Shown here: one piece after another, positions 12,628 through 22,426 of the stretch
Numbering within the stretch: position 1 is the stretch's first letter
Layout: each line of letters begins with the position of its first letter
From: Muricea muricata
Taxonomy: Eukaryota > Cnidaria > Anthozoa > Malacalcyonacea > Plexauridae
Length of the DNA: 64,000 bases
Assembly (NCBI GenBank): GCA_963855995.1
Contig: OY979717.1
Coordinates: forward strand, 23,152,746 to 23,216,745
Reading direction: 5' to 3'
Position numbers and translations under genes: made by a program
Notes under the pieces: model-generated
The model's input: only the letters and a program-made list of their open reading frames with translations
Databases searched by the model: none
Told to the model about the DNA's origin: nothing

Positions 12628-15600
12628 TCACACTGCTTCGCATGAGGCACACATATCCGCGCACTTAAGGCTGTGTTTACGACATGAACAGATCATTGTC
12701 GTACAATTTCCTTTACAACCGCATCTGATTAAATGGGGCACAGCCATGGGTGCAGGAGGAAGAGTGGTTGGAACAGCTAGTAATCTATCCTCATCTTGCT
12801 TCCAGCCATGCACGGTCGGCACAGGAGAATTTAAAACTGGTTCATCGCACGATTTCCAGACAAGGGCAACATAATTGGCACGTTTAATCATCTGGTGTAA
12901 AGCAGCTTCAGTAGGTGGGAGCTGTTCATCTATATACTGCTTTCTGCTAAAAAGCAACCACCTTGCTTCCTTTACGCTATTTAGCTGTGTAAATAGGATG
13001 TATAACTGACAGATGTAGCGCTCCAACATCTTGTATGTATCCTCTATATGTCTCTGCTACTTCCAAGACTGGAAAATGCATTCTGAACAGGTATTTCAGA
13101 CATCTTCAGTGAATCCAACAGGACACTTTCGATTTTTCACAAATAGTCCCTGTCTGGTCGCACCCCGTGAAAGCATGAAAGCCAGGTAGTGCTTTAGTCA
13201 GATCTTCACCAATTGCTTCATATAATGGACTGAGGGCAATAGTTCTTCGTTTGTCTCCCGTACCAACAACTAAAAAACTATTAGGACAAAGCCGCTGTGC
13301 GCCCATACAGCTAGAACAACGACATCAGTATCAGGGCTTTCGCTTGTGATGCAACTCGCAACCCACACCAACCGTGGTTTCTGCTTGGGCTGCAAGTCGA
13401 CTCAGCTTTGGTGCGATGAGAAACCATCTTGTCATAGCTGCTGGCTGCTGTGTCAAACCTTTCAAACCCCCTGTAATCTTCATCATCTTGTTGACATGTT
13501 CTATGGCATGGTCTGCACAAATTGCACAGAAAGGAATCTCATTCTTGTTCACGCAAAAGTTCCCTTGCCTAAATTCGTCGTAGATATCAGGATCATTATC
13601 TTCTATCTTCTCCATCTGGGCTCGATAAAGTGGGACCAAGCGAGGGTAATTAAGACGATCATTTGCAAAGAAATACTTTGTCAAGCAAGGCCTTCAGTGA
13701 TTCGAGATGAAGCTTCCTTATCGCACGTAAAAACATCAAAATGCAAGCTACGAACTTCATGTAGTCTCGGGTAAACTTGAAGAGTGGATTCTGCGACTCC
13801 ATTCCTTTGTCAAATTCTTCAAGCCTTTCTTTGAGATGATCTGTTTCCATTGTCGTTAGAAGCTTCTTATGCTGTGCTCCAAGTTCTTCGTATCGATCTT
13901 TCTGGCAAATGGTATTCATTTCAAATGAAGCTTGTAGTACTCTGTGATATTCTACATCACTGCCATCTGCTTCTCTCTCCAAAAAGGCACCTACATAAAG
14001 TTCACTCAAAGTTGAGTATGTTATGCTGTGAGCTGTTAGAGCACGCTTCATATGACGTCCCTCAAGAATCTGATGCTTGGTTGTTGGGCCATATATATCT
14101 GCTTCTACCCAGGCGACGTCAAATCCACTGCTCTCAATGGATGTTCCAAGGGCTCGCAAGGAAGTCATCACTGTATGCATTTTTCCAATCCAGAAAATCA
14201 TGTGATCTAAGTCTGGGGCTTCATAAAGTTGCAACTTCACTGCCATCTCATATAGTTGAAGATCAAAGGTAATGATAGTTTTTCGGTTCTCCCCCAGGAC
14301 TGCTGCAGTGACCTTCTGTGCCTGCATCAAGACAGTAAGCATGGTACTCCATTCATGTGCAGGAGCTGCAAGTAGTGGCAACATTGCTACTGTAGTCAAA
14401 GAAAGAGCTGCTGATTTTAACTTGGAGTTGTAAGATCTATGATGGAATAGTCGACTAACTGCCCATGCCAACTCACTTTGCTGTGCGCTTTCTATGACGT
14501 TGATTGACGGTGTCGTTGTAAGGTCATAACCCGGGAACTTTGGCTGGGCATTTTTGGGTACATGACACTCATGAAATTCCGTTTGTGGTATGGCGGCCGC
14601 TGGTAATGACTTGGTGGTTTTTCCAGATTTGTCACCAGCATCAACAACAATTTTGGTACTATCACTTGAATTTCGCTGAAACATAACCATAGCTGTTGCA
14701 TGGAGATTGTTTTTACCATCAGGGGTGTCTTCTGAGAAATCAGAATTATCGACGCTGAAAAATATAAATTTGTTTCTTGAAAGTTCTGGTGGTATGTAGA
14801 TGTCGTGCTCGCTTGAATTGCTCAGAACAGCCTGTGCAAGTTGCGTTTCAGTTCGTAAAATACGTGTATAGTCAACAGACACATCAAGCTGATATGATGA
14901 AGTGCATCAATCATCGATCTGCTTCTCATTTGTTGGTGACACAAAAGACAAACGCCAACTTGTAGTGGGTACTCGCGTTGATGTCGGAAGGTTTTTTGGT
15001 CTTCATCCTTCTTAGGTTTGTAGTTCACTTGTCAATCTGGCTTTGTGTGATACATTATCTGCTGTCCCAGAAGCATTGCTTTATTGTTCATCTCTTCTGT
15101 GCGCTGCTCGGTATGTAGGTCGGAAGCTACCTGAAATAATCCACTGAAGTAAAGTAAATAGCTTCATAGGGACGATATCCCGTGCACCTTGATCAAGAGA
15201 CCCATTGAATTGCTATGTGCTTGCTTCAATGATTTCCTTTCGTACTATTTTCGCACATTCATAAATGACTTTGAGCTTGCTATCGTTCGATGGCTTCTGA
15301 ACAGTTGATTCGACAGCAGCAATCTTTGCTGCACTTAGACAAAAGCGATCGGGTTTGTTACGTTGATACGCACGTATGAACTCAACAAAGTCAATATTGT
15401 CAGTTTTCAGCTGCCTCACGGTTTTTCTGCAAGGACACAAGTCAGACAAATGATCGTTCAAAATATTCAGGAACGATTTGTGTGCCTCATCTAAATTTAG
15501 TATTCTTCCCTCTAAAAGCAATCCCTTGACAAGGTTAAGAAACTCCACGTCTACAGCAACCTTATTTTTGTCAAGGTCATTTTTCTTCTGTTGATCTTGG

Positions 15601-16260
15601 CTTCCTTGAGTAAGCACTACGTATTTTGTCCAACAGGTGCGGTGGTACTGAACGTCAATAGACAAGGCATCGTCTGGATTGATAGTACTGCTAAGAAATA
15701 CTTTATACAGGTCGTTGTCGCAATTTTTAACAAATCGGAAAGCTGTTTTCCTCTGCTCTCACATTGTATTGCATGGACTGGTTGCTTTTCATCATGTGTC
15801 TGACAGAAGAAACACAATTCCTTTTGGTAAGCTGCTGTGTATGAACGCAAGATGCGTTTGGACCCAGTATATACGGTTGCCCTTTCATCACAAACAGGAA
15901 ACAAAGAGCATGTCTGTGTTTCAATTGATGGCCGACCAGAAGCGCGTGAAAGCACAGAGGCACTTTTAGATTCAGTTGCCTTTTCAAATCTCGTTTTTGC
16001 TCTTTCCAGCTTTTGAGGGCTAACAAGCCACTTCCTGCATGCTGTATGGAATGTAGCATTATTTTGCCTTAAATCTTTTTCTGACAACCCTTCTAACAAC
16101 TTACTGATTCCGACAACCTTTTCTTCTTTATATGCAGCTCTAGCAGATACATAATACAACAAATTTGCATAGGCGTCATCACTGATATATTTAACAAGTG
16201 GTTCATTTGACTTCACTTCTTGGCATACGATGCATTTTTTGAAATCAACTGGAACACAGG
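12628..16260 (-). pseudogene. Decayed gene for a large CXC-domain multicopy protein
   Basis: One ancestral reading frame of more than 1000 codons, read from 16216 down to 12628 and now broken. N-terminal Cys/His-rich part at 16216-15213 (CRKWL, CFFCQ, YHRTCW), with a frameshift near 15715. Stops and gaps lie at 15213-14890. A long intact stretch of 407 codons follows at 14882-13659. After a frameshift, 13684-13331 gives FCAICADHAIEHVNKMMKIT. Near 13340 the motif DTDVVVLAV appears in another frame, then ALPGFHAFTGCDQTG (13106-13306). The C-terminus at 13029-12628 ends in a Tesmin/TSO1-like CXC cluster (CGCKGNCTTMICSC...C..MC). The DTDVVVL and FTGCD motifs recall the acidic residues of PIN/FEN-type nucleases; that is inference. 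Similar proteins are abundant in cnidarian genomes; their function is unknown to me. Confidence 0.75.
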
Positions 16261-16890
16261 CTAGACCTTCATCAACTTTTCTTTATTAATTCCTTTGGTG
16301 GAATATACATACCTGAAATGCGTTAGTAGTCGTGCATTCACTATTTTATTGTAATTAATTTTGATTAAGACGTAGAATTGATGTAAAAAAAGTGAGTTTT
16401 CCCTGCTTACTTTTTACACTTAGTACACACGGCCATAGTAGTTGATCACACGGCCTGATATCTCATCTGATTGACGACTAGAATGCTTAAAAAGAGCATA
16501 GTACAACAAATAACTGATAGGAAAGAAGTAAACGCCTATCATTGAACTTCAAAAACTACAATATGCATTTAAAAACTGATATAATGAAAGTTCATTCGCA
16601 AAGCATCATGGGTAATTGACAGGGGAACAACGGTTTAAATAAATTTTTTAAAACTTTTTGCTTAAAACAATACAAATATGTTGGAAATACTTCAAACAAA
16701 ATTTGAATCACATAATTTTTTTATTTCCTACTGCCATAGACAACAGAGTAGCAGCTCACCACAGTAACTTAACTCAACATTTTGGAATATTTCGAATTTA
16801 AAGCAAAAAATACTGCTCCCTTGCATTGGAAATGGCAATATTAACCCCGAATACCAATTATATGCTAAAAGATCAACAACTAAATACAAT

Positions 16891-18638
16891 TTGAAGAACA
16901 AAATGTCAAAATGTATCAAAACCTCTCTTTCTGAGGATACAACGTCACAGCTACCATTCACTTTACGGCTTGTTTCGCATCGTGAGGTATGGGCTGAAAT
17001 CGATAAACTTCGCTCATACACATCTGCTGGTATTGACGATATACCAGTTAAATTTGTAAAACTGGCGAAAGAACATCTAGCGAGTCCTTTGCAATATATA
17101 ATAAACAATTGTATTACTCAGTCGACCTTTCCAGAAGCGTGGAAAGTTGCAAGAATTTCGATGAGTAGACCAGTCTTTGTGTAAGGCGGACTATAGACCT
17201 GTCTCAATTTTGCCAAAATTGTCAAAGCTTTTTGAGCGGCTTGTTTTAAATCAGATGATTGCGTATATTGAAGAAAGAGCACTTCTTGGAGCTACGATGT
17301 CTGGATTTAGAAAAGGGCACTCTACAGCAACTGTGTTACTGGGTATTCGGGATGCATTGATTAGAGCATCTAAGAAAGGAGAGGTAACTCTTATGGTTTA
17401 TGCAGACTACAGTAAAGCTTTTGATACGGTACAGTTCAGAACTGTTTTAACTAAGATGCACGGACTGGGCTTTTCAGAATCATTTCTGCACTGGGTGATC
17501 AATTATTTTACAAACAGACAACAGCTGGTACAGGTTAATGATGAAAAATCTAGTCTCCTCACCGTAGAATTTGGCGTACCAAAGGGTTCAGTTTTTGGAC
17601 CGATGTTCTTCAACCTATATGTTGCAGACTTACATGAAAAGCTTCAATTACCTTCTTACTAATACGCGGATGACACATCGTTTTACGTTCATTCAAAAGT
17701 ATGCGATCTAGACTCGGCTGTAAAAGAGGTTAATGATGCCATAGTATGATTGCTTGATTACTCTCAGTTCTGTAACTTAGCACTGAATTCCTCCAAAACT
17801 GATTGGATGTTATTTTCCACATCTCAAATGGCACGTGCTCATGATCTAGGCGATCGTACGTTCAGCATTAAATGTGGGGACAAATTAAATTACTTGATCG
17901 AATACGATGTAAAAATCTTTTAGGTGCTCACTTAAATGAGTATCTATCATGGTCTTCACATATCGACTCTTTGCAAACTTCGTGTTACGGAATTTTAGCA
18001 GCATTGAAGAAGTTGAAGAACTTGGCGCTCTTCCATGTAAGAAAGACGCTCGTTGAAAGCCTTGTCCTTTCCAAAATTGACTATGCTAGTCCTGTATTTT
18101 ACCCATTGCCAGTATACCAACAAAAGCGGCTTCAACGCCTTCAGAACGCATGTGCAGGTTTTGTTTTAAGGAAATTTGCAAGACAGGAAGACCTTGCCAC
18201 CTTGAATTGGCTGAGTATTAGTAATTAAGAGGATGGATTTTAATCTTCTAAAATTAACATATATGATGATCCTTTTCCAGAATATTTAAGACTATTGCTA
18301 CACTATGTCAATGCATATAGGTTAAGATCTTCTTCCTAAGTATTCCTAAGGAGTCAGGAACTTCTCAAGACCCAGCTGCAGCTACTTTTAACAAGGTTCC
18401 TGTAGAAATCAGGAATATTAACAATTATAGATCTTTTTGTCATTGTATAAAAGAATATCTTAAAAATAGTGAATGATTCCAATTTGCAATGTAATTGGAT
18501 TAGCATTCTTTTTAGATTTCGTAATTCTCGCTAAGATAGATTGTTGTATATTTTAATGTAGATAGTTTCACAGGTGAAGAGCCTTTCTGTAATGGATATA
18601 CTGTGAATAAACCTTTATTATTATTATTATTATTATTG
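16891..18638 (+). mobile_element. Truncated CR1/L2-type LINE nested in the 6.9 kb element
   Basis: The reverse transcriptase is read in pieces: an N-terminal part at 16891-17150 (SAGIDDIPVKFVK), then 17177-17662 with MVYADYSKAFDTV and GVPKGSVFGPMFF. The catalytic YADD follows a stop at 17660, and the C-terminal part is at 17872-18228 (KIDYASPVF). Frameshifts and stops make it inactive. The 3' end is a TTA microsatellite at about 18614-18638, typical of such LINEs. The 5' boundary is not clear; sequence from about 16630 may belong to it. No endonuclease domain is seen. Confidence 0.8.
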
Positions 18639-18686
18639 AACCAAAGAGATTACAATGTACGCAAAGCATTCTGGGAAATTTTGGGG

Positions 18687-18962
18687 GTTCCTTTACACCT
18701 AAAGTGCTTCTCTAGGCTTAATTGTTCGATAATTATGCACATTACTGCAAAAATATATTGATTATATATTATTTTAGGAGTATTTTGTCGGACATCGATG
18801 ACGTCATAGTTTGCATAAAATACCCCTAAACGACCACAAAAAATTGGTGCTCGTTTTTTTTAAATCGGCACTTCTAAAATTCCTAATTTCAGCAAAGAAA
18901 CCAAAATGATCAGGAAATTCCTACGGGACTGATTTTTCTTACACATGGCCCCAGACTAGTAT
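18687..18962. repeat. Right terminal inverted repeat of the 6.9 kb element
   Basis: 276-bp partner of the left repeat, starting GTTCCTTTACACC and ending CCCCAGACTAGTAT, immediately before the second copy of AGCGGTT. Confidence 0.85.
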
Positions 18963-19200
18963 AGCGGTTCGTTGTTCGGTTTTCTGTATGGTTTGTAAGT
19001 GTTGTTAGTAAGGTCAAACGTTATGCCGAGGAAGTTTGAGCTTTAATGGTTCGTGAAGGCAGTAATTTTAAGTCCTAGGTCGTTGAATATGCGCGTCAGG
19101 TCTTTTCTCGCTTTGTCGCCGAGTCTGTTGGATTTTGTATTCAGGACTGCTAGGCCAGGCATGTAGTTTTTTATGAACTTTCTGATGATATAAGTTATTT
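18963..19200 (-). mobile_element. Penelope-like element, upstream half (split copy)
   Basis: Read on the - strand it gives LGDKARKDLTRIFNDLGLKI, a stop, NFLGITFDLTNNTYKPYRK and PNNEPL at the insertion point. This is the C-terminal reverse transcriptase region of the same element that resumes at 12047. The 5' part of the element is missing. Confidence 0.65.
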
Positions 19201-19202
19201 TC

Positions 19203-19385
19203 CAGATAAACGAACTTGAAAGTTCGCGATTTTTGACAGTATAATAGTTTTATAGTAAAACTGAAGAAAAACGTGTTGACCTAACCTCACAAGAAAAATT
19301 GGGCCGGCCAACATTCAGAATTGTTTTTTTGGGCATCTTACGAACAATTTAAGAGCAAAATGAATTTACCCCTCGAGAAGGTAAG
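19203..19385 (+). repeat. Dispersed repeat, copy 1
   Basis: Resembles 58372-58545 over about 180 bp. Shared blocks include CAGTTTTATAGTAA-like, GAAAAACGTGTTG and GGCCAACATTCAG. Both copies end in a short ATG-started stretch coding for M-x-L-P-L, followed by a GTAAGT-like splice donor. Confidence 0.6.
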
Positions 19386-19429
19386 TAAAATTCCGCGTGG
19401 CGCCCTGACTATAGGCTTTAATCAATTGT

Positions 19430-20560
19430 TGACGTTGAATCGCGTTTAAAAGCTGTAAAATCGAATAAAGCACCTGATCCAGATCTTCTACCAAACTGAA
19501 TTCTTAATAACTTCTCAATGGAAATTTCAGAACCTGTGACAATCATTTTTAATACCTCCATTAAACAGGCACAGGTCCCAATGCAATGGAAAGAAGCAAT
19601 TGTCGTTCCAGTCCCAAAGACATCCCCAATCATGGACAAATTAACAGATTTACGACCTATATCCCTGACTGCTACGCTTTCAAAAGTTCTTGAATCATTT
19701 ATATTCCAATGGGTTATGGATACTGTTGCGTCTCAGTTGGAGACAAAGCAATTTGGTTCGTTGAAAGGTTCTTCCGCGGTAGACGCATTAATTAGTATGT
19801 CTCATTGCTGATATTCTAATACAGATGGCAACGGTAAAACTGTCCGTGTCTTCCTGCTTGATTTTAGTAAAGCATTTGACAGAATGAATCATAAAATCCT
19901 GATTAAAAAAATGCAATTACTAAATATTGACAAGTTCTTAATAAACTGGGTTATCGATTTTTTTATCCAAAGAAAACAAAGGGTGAGATTGGGTTCTGCT
20001 TTCTCTGATTGGTCCCTGGTGAACGGAGGCGTCCCTCAAGGTACAATCCTCGGACCACTACTTTTTCTCATCATGGTTAATGATTTAGCTATAAATCACG
20101 AAGATAGGTGGAAGTATGTCGATGACACTAGTCTCTCAGAAACAATTGTTAAATGTCGCCAAGGCAATTTGCAATCCGTTATTAATGATATTGACCAATG
20201 GTGTACAGAAAATGATATGATTCTCAATCACTCAAAATGTAAAGAACTTATTATCTCGTTTGCCAAAGACGTCCCCAGTCTTCGACCATTATTTATTAGT
20301 ATAACCCTACTTCCATCAGCAAAAGTTCTTTGATTGTATTTTTCTTCGGATCTAAGTTGGAACTTGCATGTTGAACACATAGTATGCAAGGTATCAAAGA
20401 GACTCTTCTTTCTCCGTCTCCGTGTACTTAAACGTAGTGGTCTTGGACTGAGTTCTCTAATTCAAGTCTAAACTACATGTATACGACCTTGCATGAATAT
20501 GCATGCAGGTTTGGAACTTTAATTCCCCTGACTATTTAAAGGACGAAATTGAAAGAATTA
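19430..20560 (+). mobile_element. Second LINE fragment (reverse transcriptase)
   Basis: The reverse transcriptase blocks follow in order with breaks: SNKAPDPDLLPN, then 19518-19811 (LRPISLTATLSKVLE), FLLDFSKAFDR near 19860, 19884-20333 with NGGVPQGTILGPLLF and a YVDD catalytic box, and NHSKCKEL. A degenerate C-terminal part runs to about 20560. It belongs to the CR1/jockey group in a broad sense and differs from the LINE at 16891. Stops and frameshifts show that it is dead. Confidence 0.8.
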
Positions 20561-20899
20561 CTACTATTATCTACGAATAATATGCCCCAATCTGTCATAT
20601 CGCAAAGCTTTGGAAGCTTCCGAGATACCGTTACTCTCCCAACGACGAAACGACTTATGTAAATCTTATTTTAAGAAACTTCTTAATCCGGAAAATAAGT
20701 TAAATGAACTTATTCCTTATAAACGAGAGGACTCGCGTACATACGAAGTCACGAACTACGCAATAATCAGCGTTTGAGTTTAATGAATTGTAAATCCACA
20801 AGATTTCGTAATACTTTTATCCCTTCTAGTATTGTTGTATATAATGAATCACTGTAAAAAATTTAGCTAATGACGTATATTAGTTCGTGCTAAGTTGCG

Positions 20900-21430
20900 A
20901 AGGGAAGAGGAAGCAGTCGTTGGGATGTTTAAGTGCGGAAAGAATAAATGTAAAATTTGTGATAACGTTACAGTTGGTGATAAATTTAAAAGCAATGCGG
21001 AGGGACGTTCTTTCTTCATTAATCATCGTTTCCATTGTGACTCAGAGGGTGAATATATTTAATAAGTTGTAACAGCTGTGGGCTACAATACGTTGGAAGT
21101 ACTATAACATAATTTCGGTTGCGCTTTAAAAATCATCAAAGTTCTTTAAATAGGTATGGTCGTGGGCAGACAAATGTTGCTGGGCAGCATTTGTATGCTC
21201 ATTTTTTCGGGGAGGGCCATTCAGGTTTAAGTGATTTGTCAGTGCAGGTTATTGATTGTACTGACGTTAATAACCCTACTGAGAGGGAGAGTTTTTGGAT
21301 AGAGAAGCTTAATTGCTATGTGCCTAATGGACTTAATTTAAAAGAAGAGGTTTAATTTATGTTTATATGCAAATTGTAGAAGGTATTTAAAGAGACGGGG
21401 ATTAATGAATGTCATTCTGAAGAAGGGGCT
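20900..21430 (+). mobile_element. GIY-YIG endonuclease fragment of a Penelope-like element
   Basis: FKCGKNKCKICDNV near 20925 is followed after a frameshift by IYLISCNSCGLQYVGST and, at 21119-21355, RFKNHQSSLNRYG...ERESFWIEKLNCYVPNGLN. This is a GIY-YIG nuclease with its Cys knuckle and the usual C-terminal end. The 3' flank holds CTGAAGAAGGGGCTTGACCC and then a TA microsatellite, likely the element end. No reverse transcriptase of this copy was found upstream. Confidence 0.6.
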
Positions 21431-21436
21431 TGACCC

Positions 21437-21465
21437 GGATATATATATATATATATATATATTTA
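21437..21465. repeat. TA microsatellite
   Basis: An uninterrupted run of alternating A and T after CTTGACCCGG, at the 3' edge of the GIY-YIG fragment. Confidence 0.9.
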
Positions 21466-21469
21466 TACA

Positions 21470-22177
21470 GTTGTGGAGTTATATATTTAGAGAGAGAGAG
21501 AACGCGCGAGAAACGAGAGTTCGCGTGGGAATTTCGAGTTTCTCACGCGTTCTAGTCTAAAAAAGAAGCTAGGCTTTAATAAAGTTCTCGCTGGCGACAT
21601 AGGCATGAGCAACACATAACACAGGATATTTTCCTCGGAGGTTTACGATGACAAAACAGAAAGATTTTTCCTTTGAACTTGCTTTTGTTTTACCATTGCG
21701 TACTGTATGCTCGTAGTCTTATGCTTGTGTTTATTTTGATGTTTGTGTCACACACTTCACTGCATTACTTTGTTTTGTCTTGCTTTAGCTTGTGTTTGTA
21801 CTTATGTCGATAGTGAGGACCGGACATAAACATTTTCAAGAACGCATATTGTAATTCTCAATAGTTTCTCAATTAAGGAATTTAATATTTGCAAAGATAA
21901 GCCCCTGACAGAGCTGTTAAATATTTTTTATTGAAATCGGCTTAGCGCGTCCCAATGCATTACCTGGTTTGATACATTCAGGTATTGTGTTGATCATATG
22001 GTCTTTAATGGTCTGGATGAGATAAATTATTGATACGAGTGATAATTATGCACATTTTTACAAATTTATTTCAACAATTTATCTCGGCCAGGGTTATGAC
22101 CAAATTTCTTGGCTGTTTGCAGACGCTCAATTGAGACAGAGTTCAATTTGACAGACACGTCAGTTTGCTAAGTAAAC
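21470..22177. other. Sequence upstream of NOX5
   Basis: No gene seen. Apart from the GA-rich hairpin at its start, it should hold the NOX5 promoter and 5' UTR if exon 1 is correct. No TATA box or initiator can be assigned with confidence. Confidence 0.4.
21499..21552. repeat. Short GA-rich hairpin
   Basis: AGAACGCGCGAGAAAC pairs with GTTTCTCACGCGTTCT across a short spacer. It is preceded by a GA run. Confidence 0.5.
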
Positions 22178-22426
22178 ATGGCTAATTTGCAAACACAGGA
22201 GAGCGTATGTGCTTTCAACAACGATAAATTAAAAGAGCAGAATATCCCTGATAAGGAGACGGTTAATAAAGGGCAATGTACAAGTTCCGTAAGAGTTGAT
22301 ATGACCAGAGTGGAACGAAATGCGAAGGAAGGTAAAACCATCTGGTTCGAAACAAGTTTTGGCTTGATTGGAGCCCATGGAAGCATCCGAAAGGAGTTGT
22401 TCACTATTGCTGTCAAGCAAATTGAG
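22178..22426 (+). CDS. NOX5: NOX5 exon 1: N-terminus and first degenerate EF unit
   Basis: 83 codons, ending in phase 0 at a GTATGT donor. The first 45 residues are polar and unrecognised. Residues from about 54 (WFETSFGLIGAHGSIRKELF) have the pattern of the degenerate odd EF-hand in later exons 3 and 5. An in-frame TAA at 22169 supports this start. The exon lies 5.4 kb upstream of exon 2, so a cDNA is needed to prove that it belongs to the transcript. Confidence 0.72.

Larger units (their letters stand above)
12048..18962. mobile_element. 6.9 kb DNA element with long terminal inverted repeats
   Basis: Bounded by inverted repeats at 12048-12326 and 18687-18962 that match over almost their whole length with small indels (shared blocks include TAGTCTGGGGCC, GATCATTTTGGTTTC and GACGTCATCGATGTCC). 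AGCGGTT occurs directly outside both ends (12041-12047 and 18963-18969), as a 7-bp target duplication would. The coding sequence of a Penelope-like element continues across this duplication, which confirms the insertion. Inside are a decayed CXC-domain protein gene on the - strand and a later LINE insertion on the + strand. I do not recognise the superfamily. No DDE-type transposase was seen. Confidence 0.82.

Noticed and set aside
13346-14272. Plus-strand ORFs of about 140 codons
   Set aside because: They overlap the CXC-protein pseudogene on the other strand, whose motifs are specific.
16597-18681. GCAAAGCAT...TGGG words at 16597 and 18661 as a target duplication of the nested LINE
   Set aside because: They agree only partly, and the LINE 5' end is not defined, so the match could be chance.
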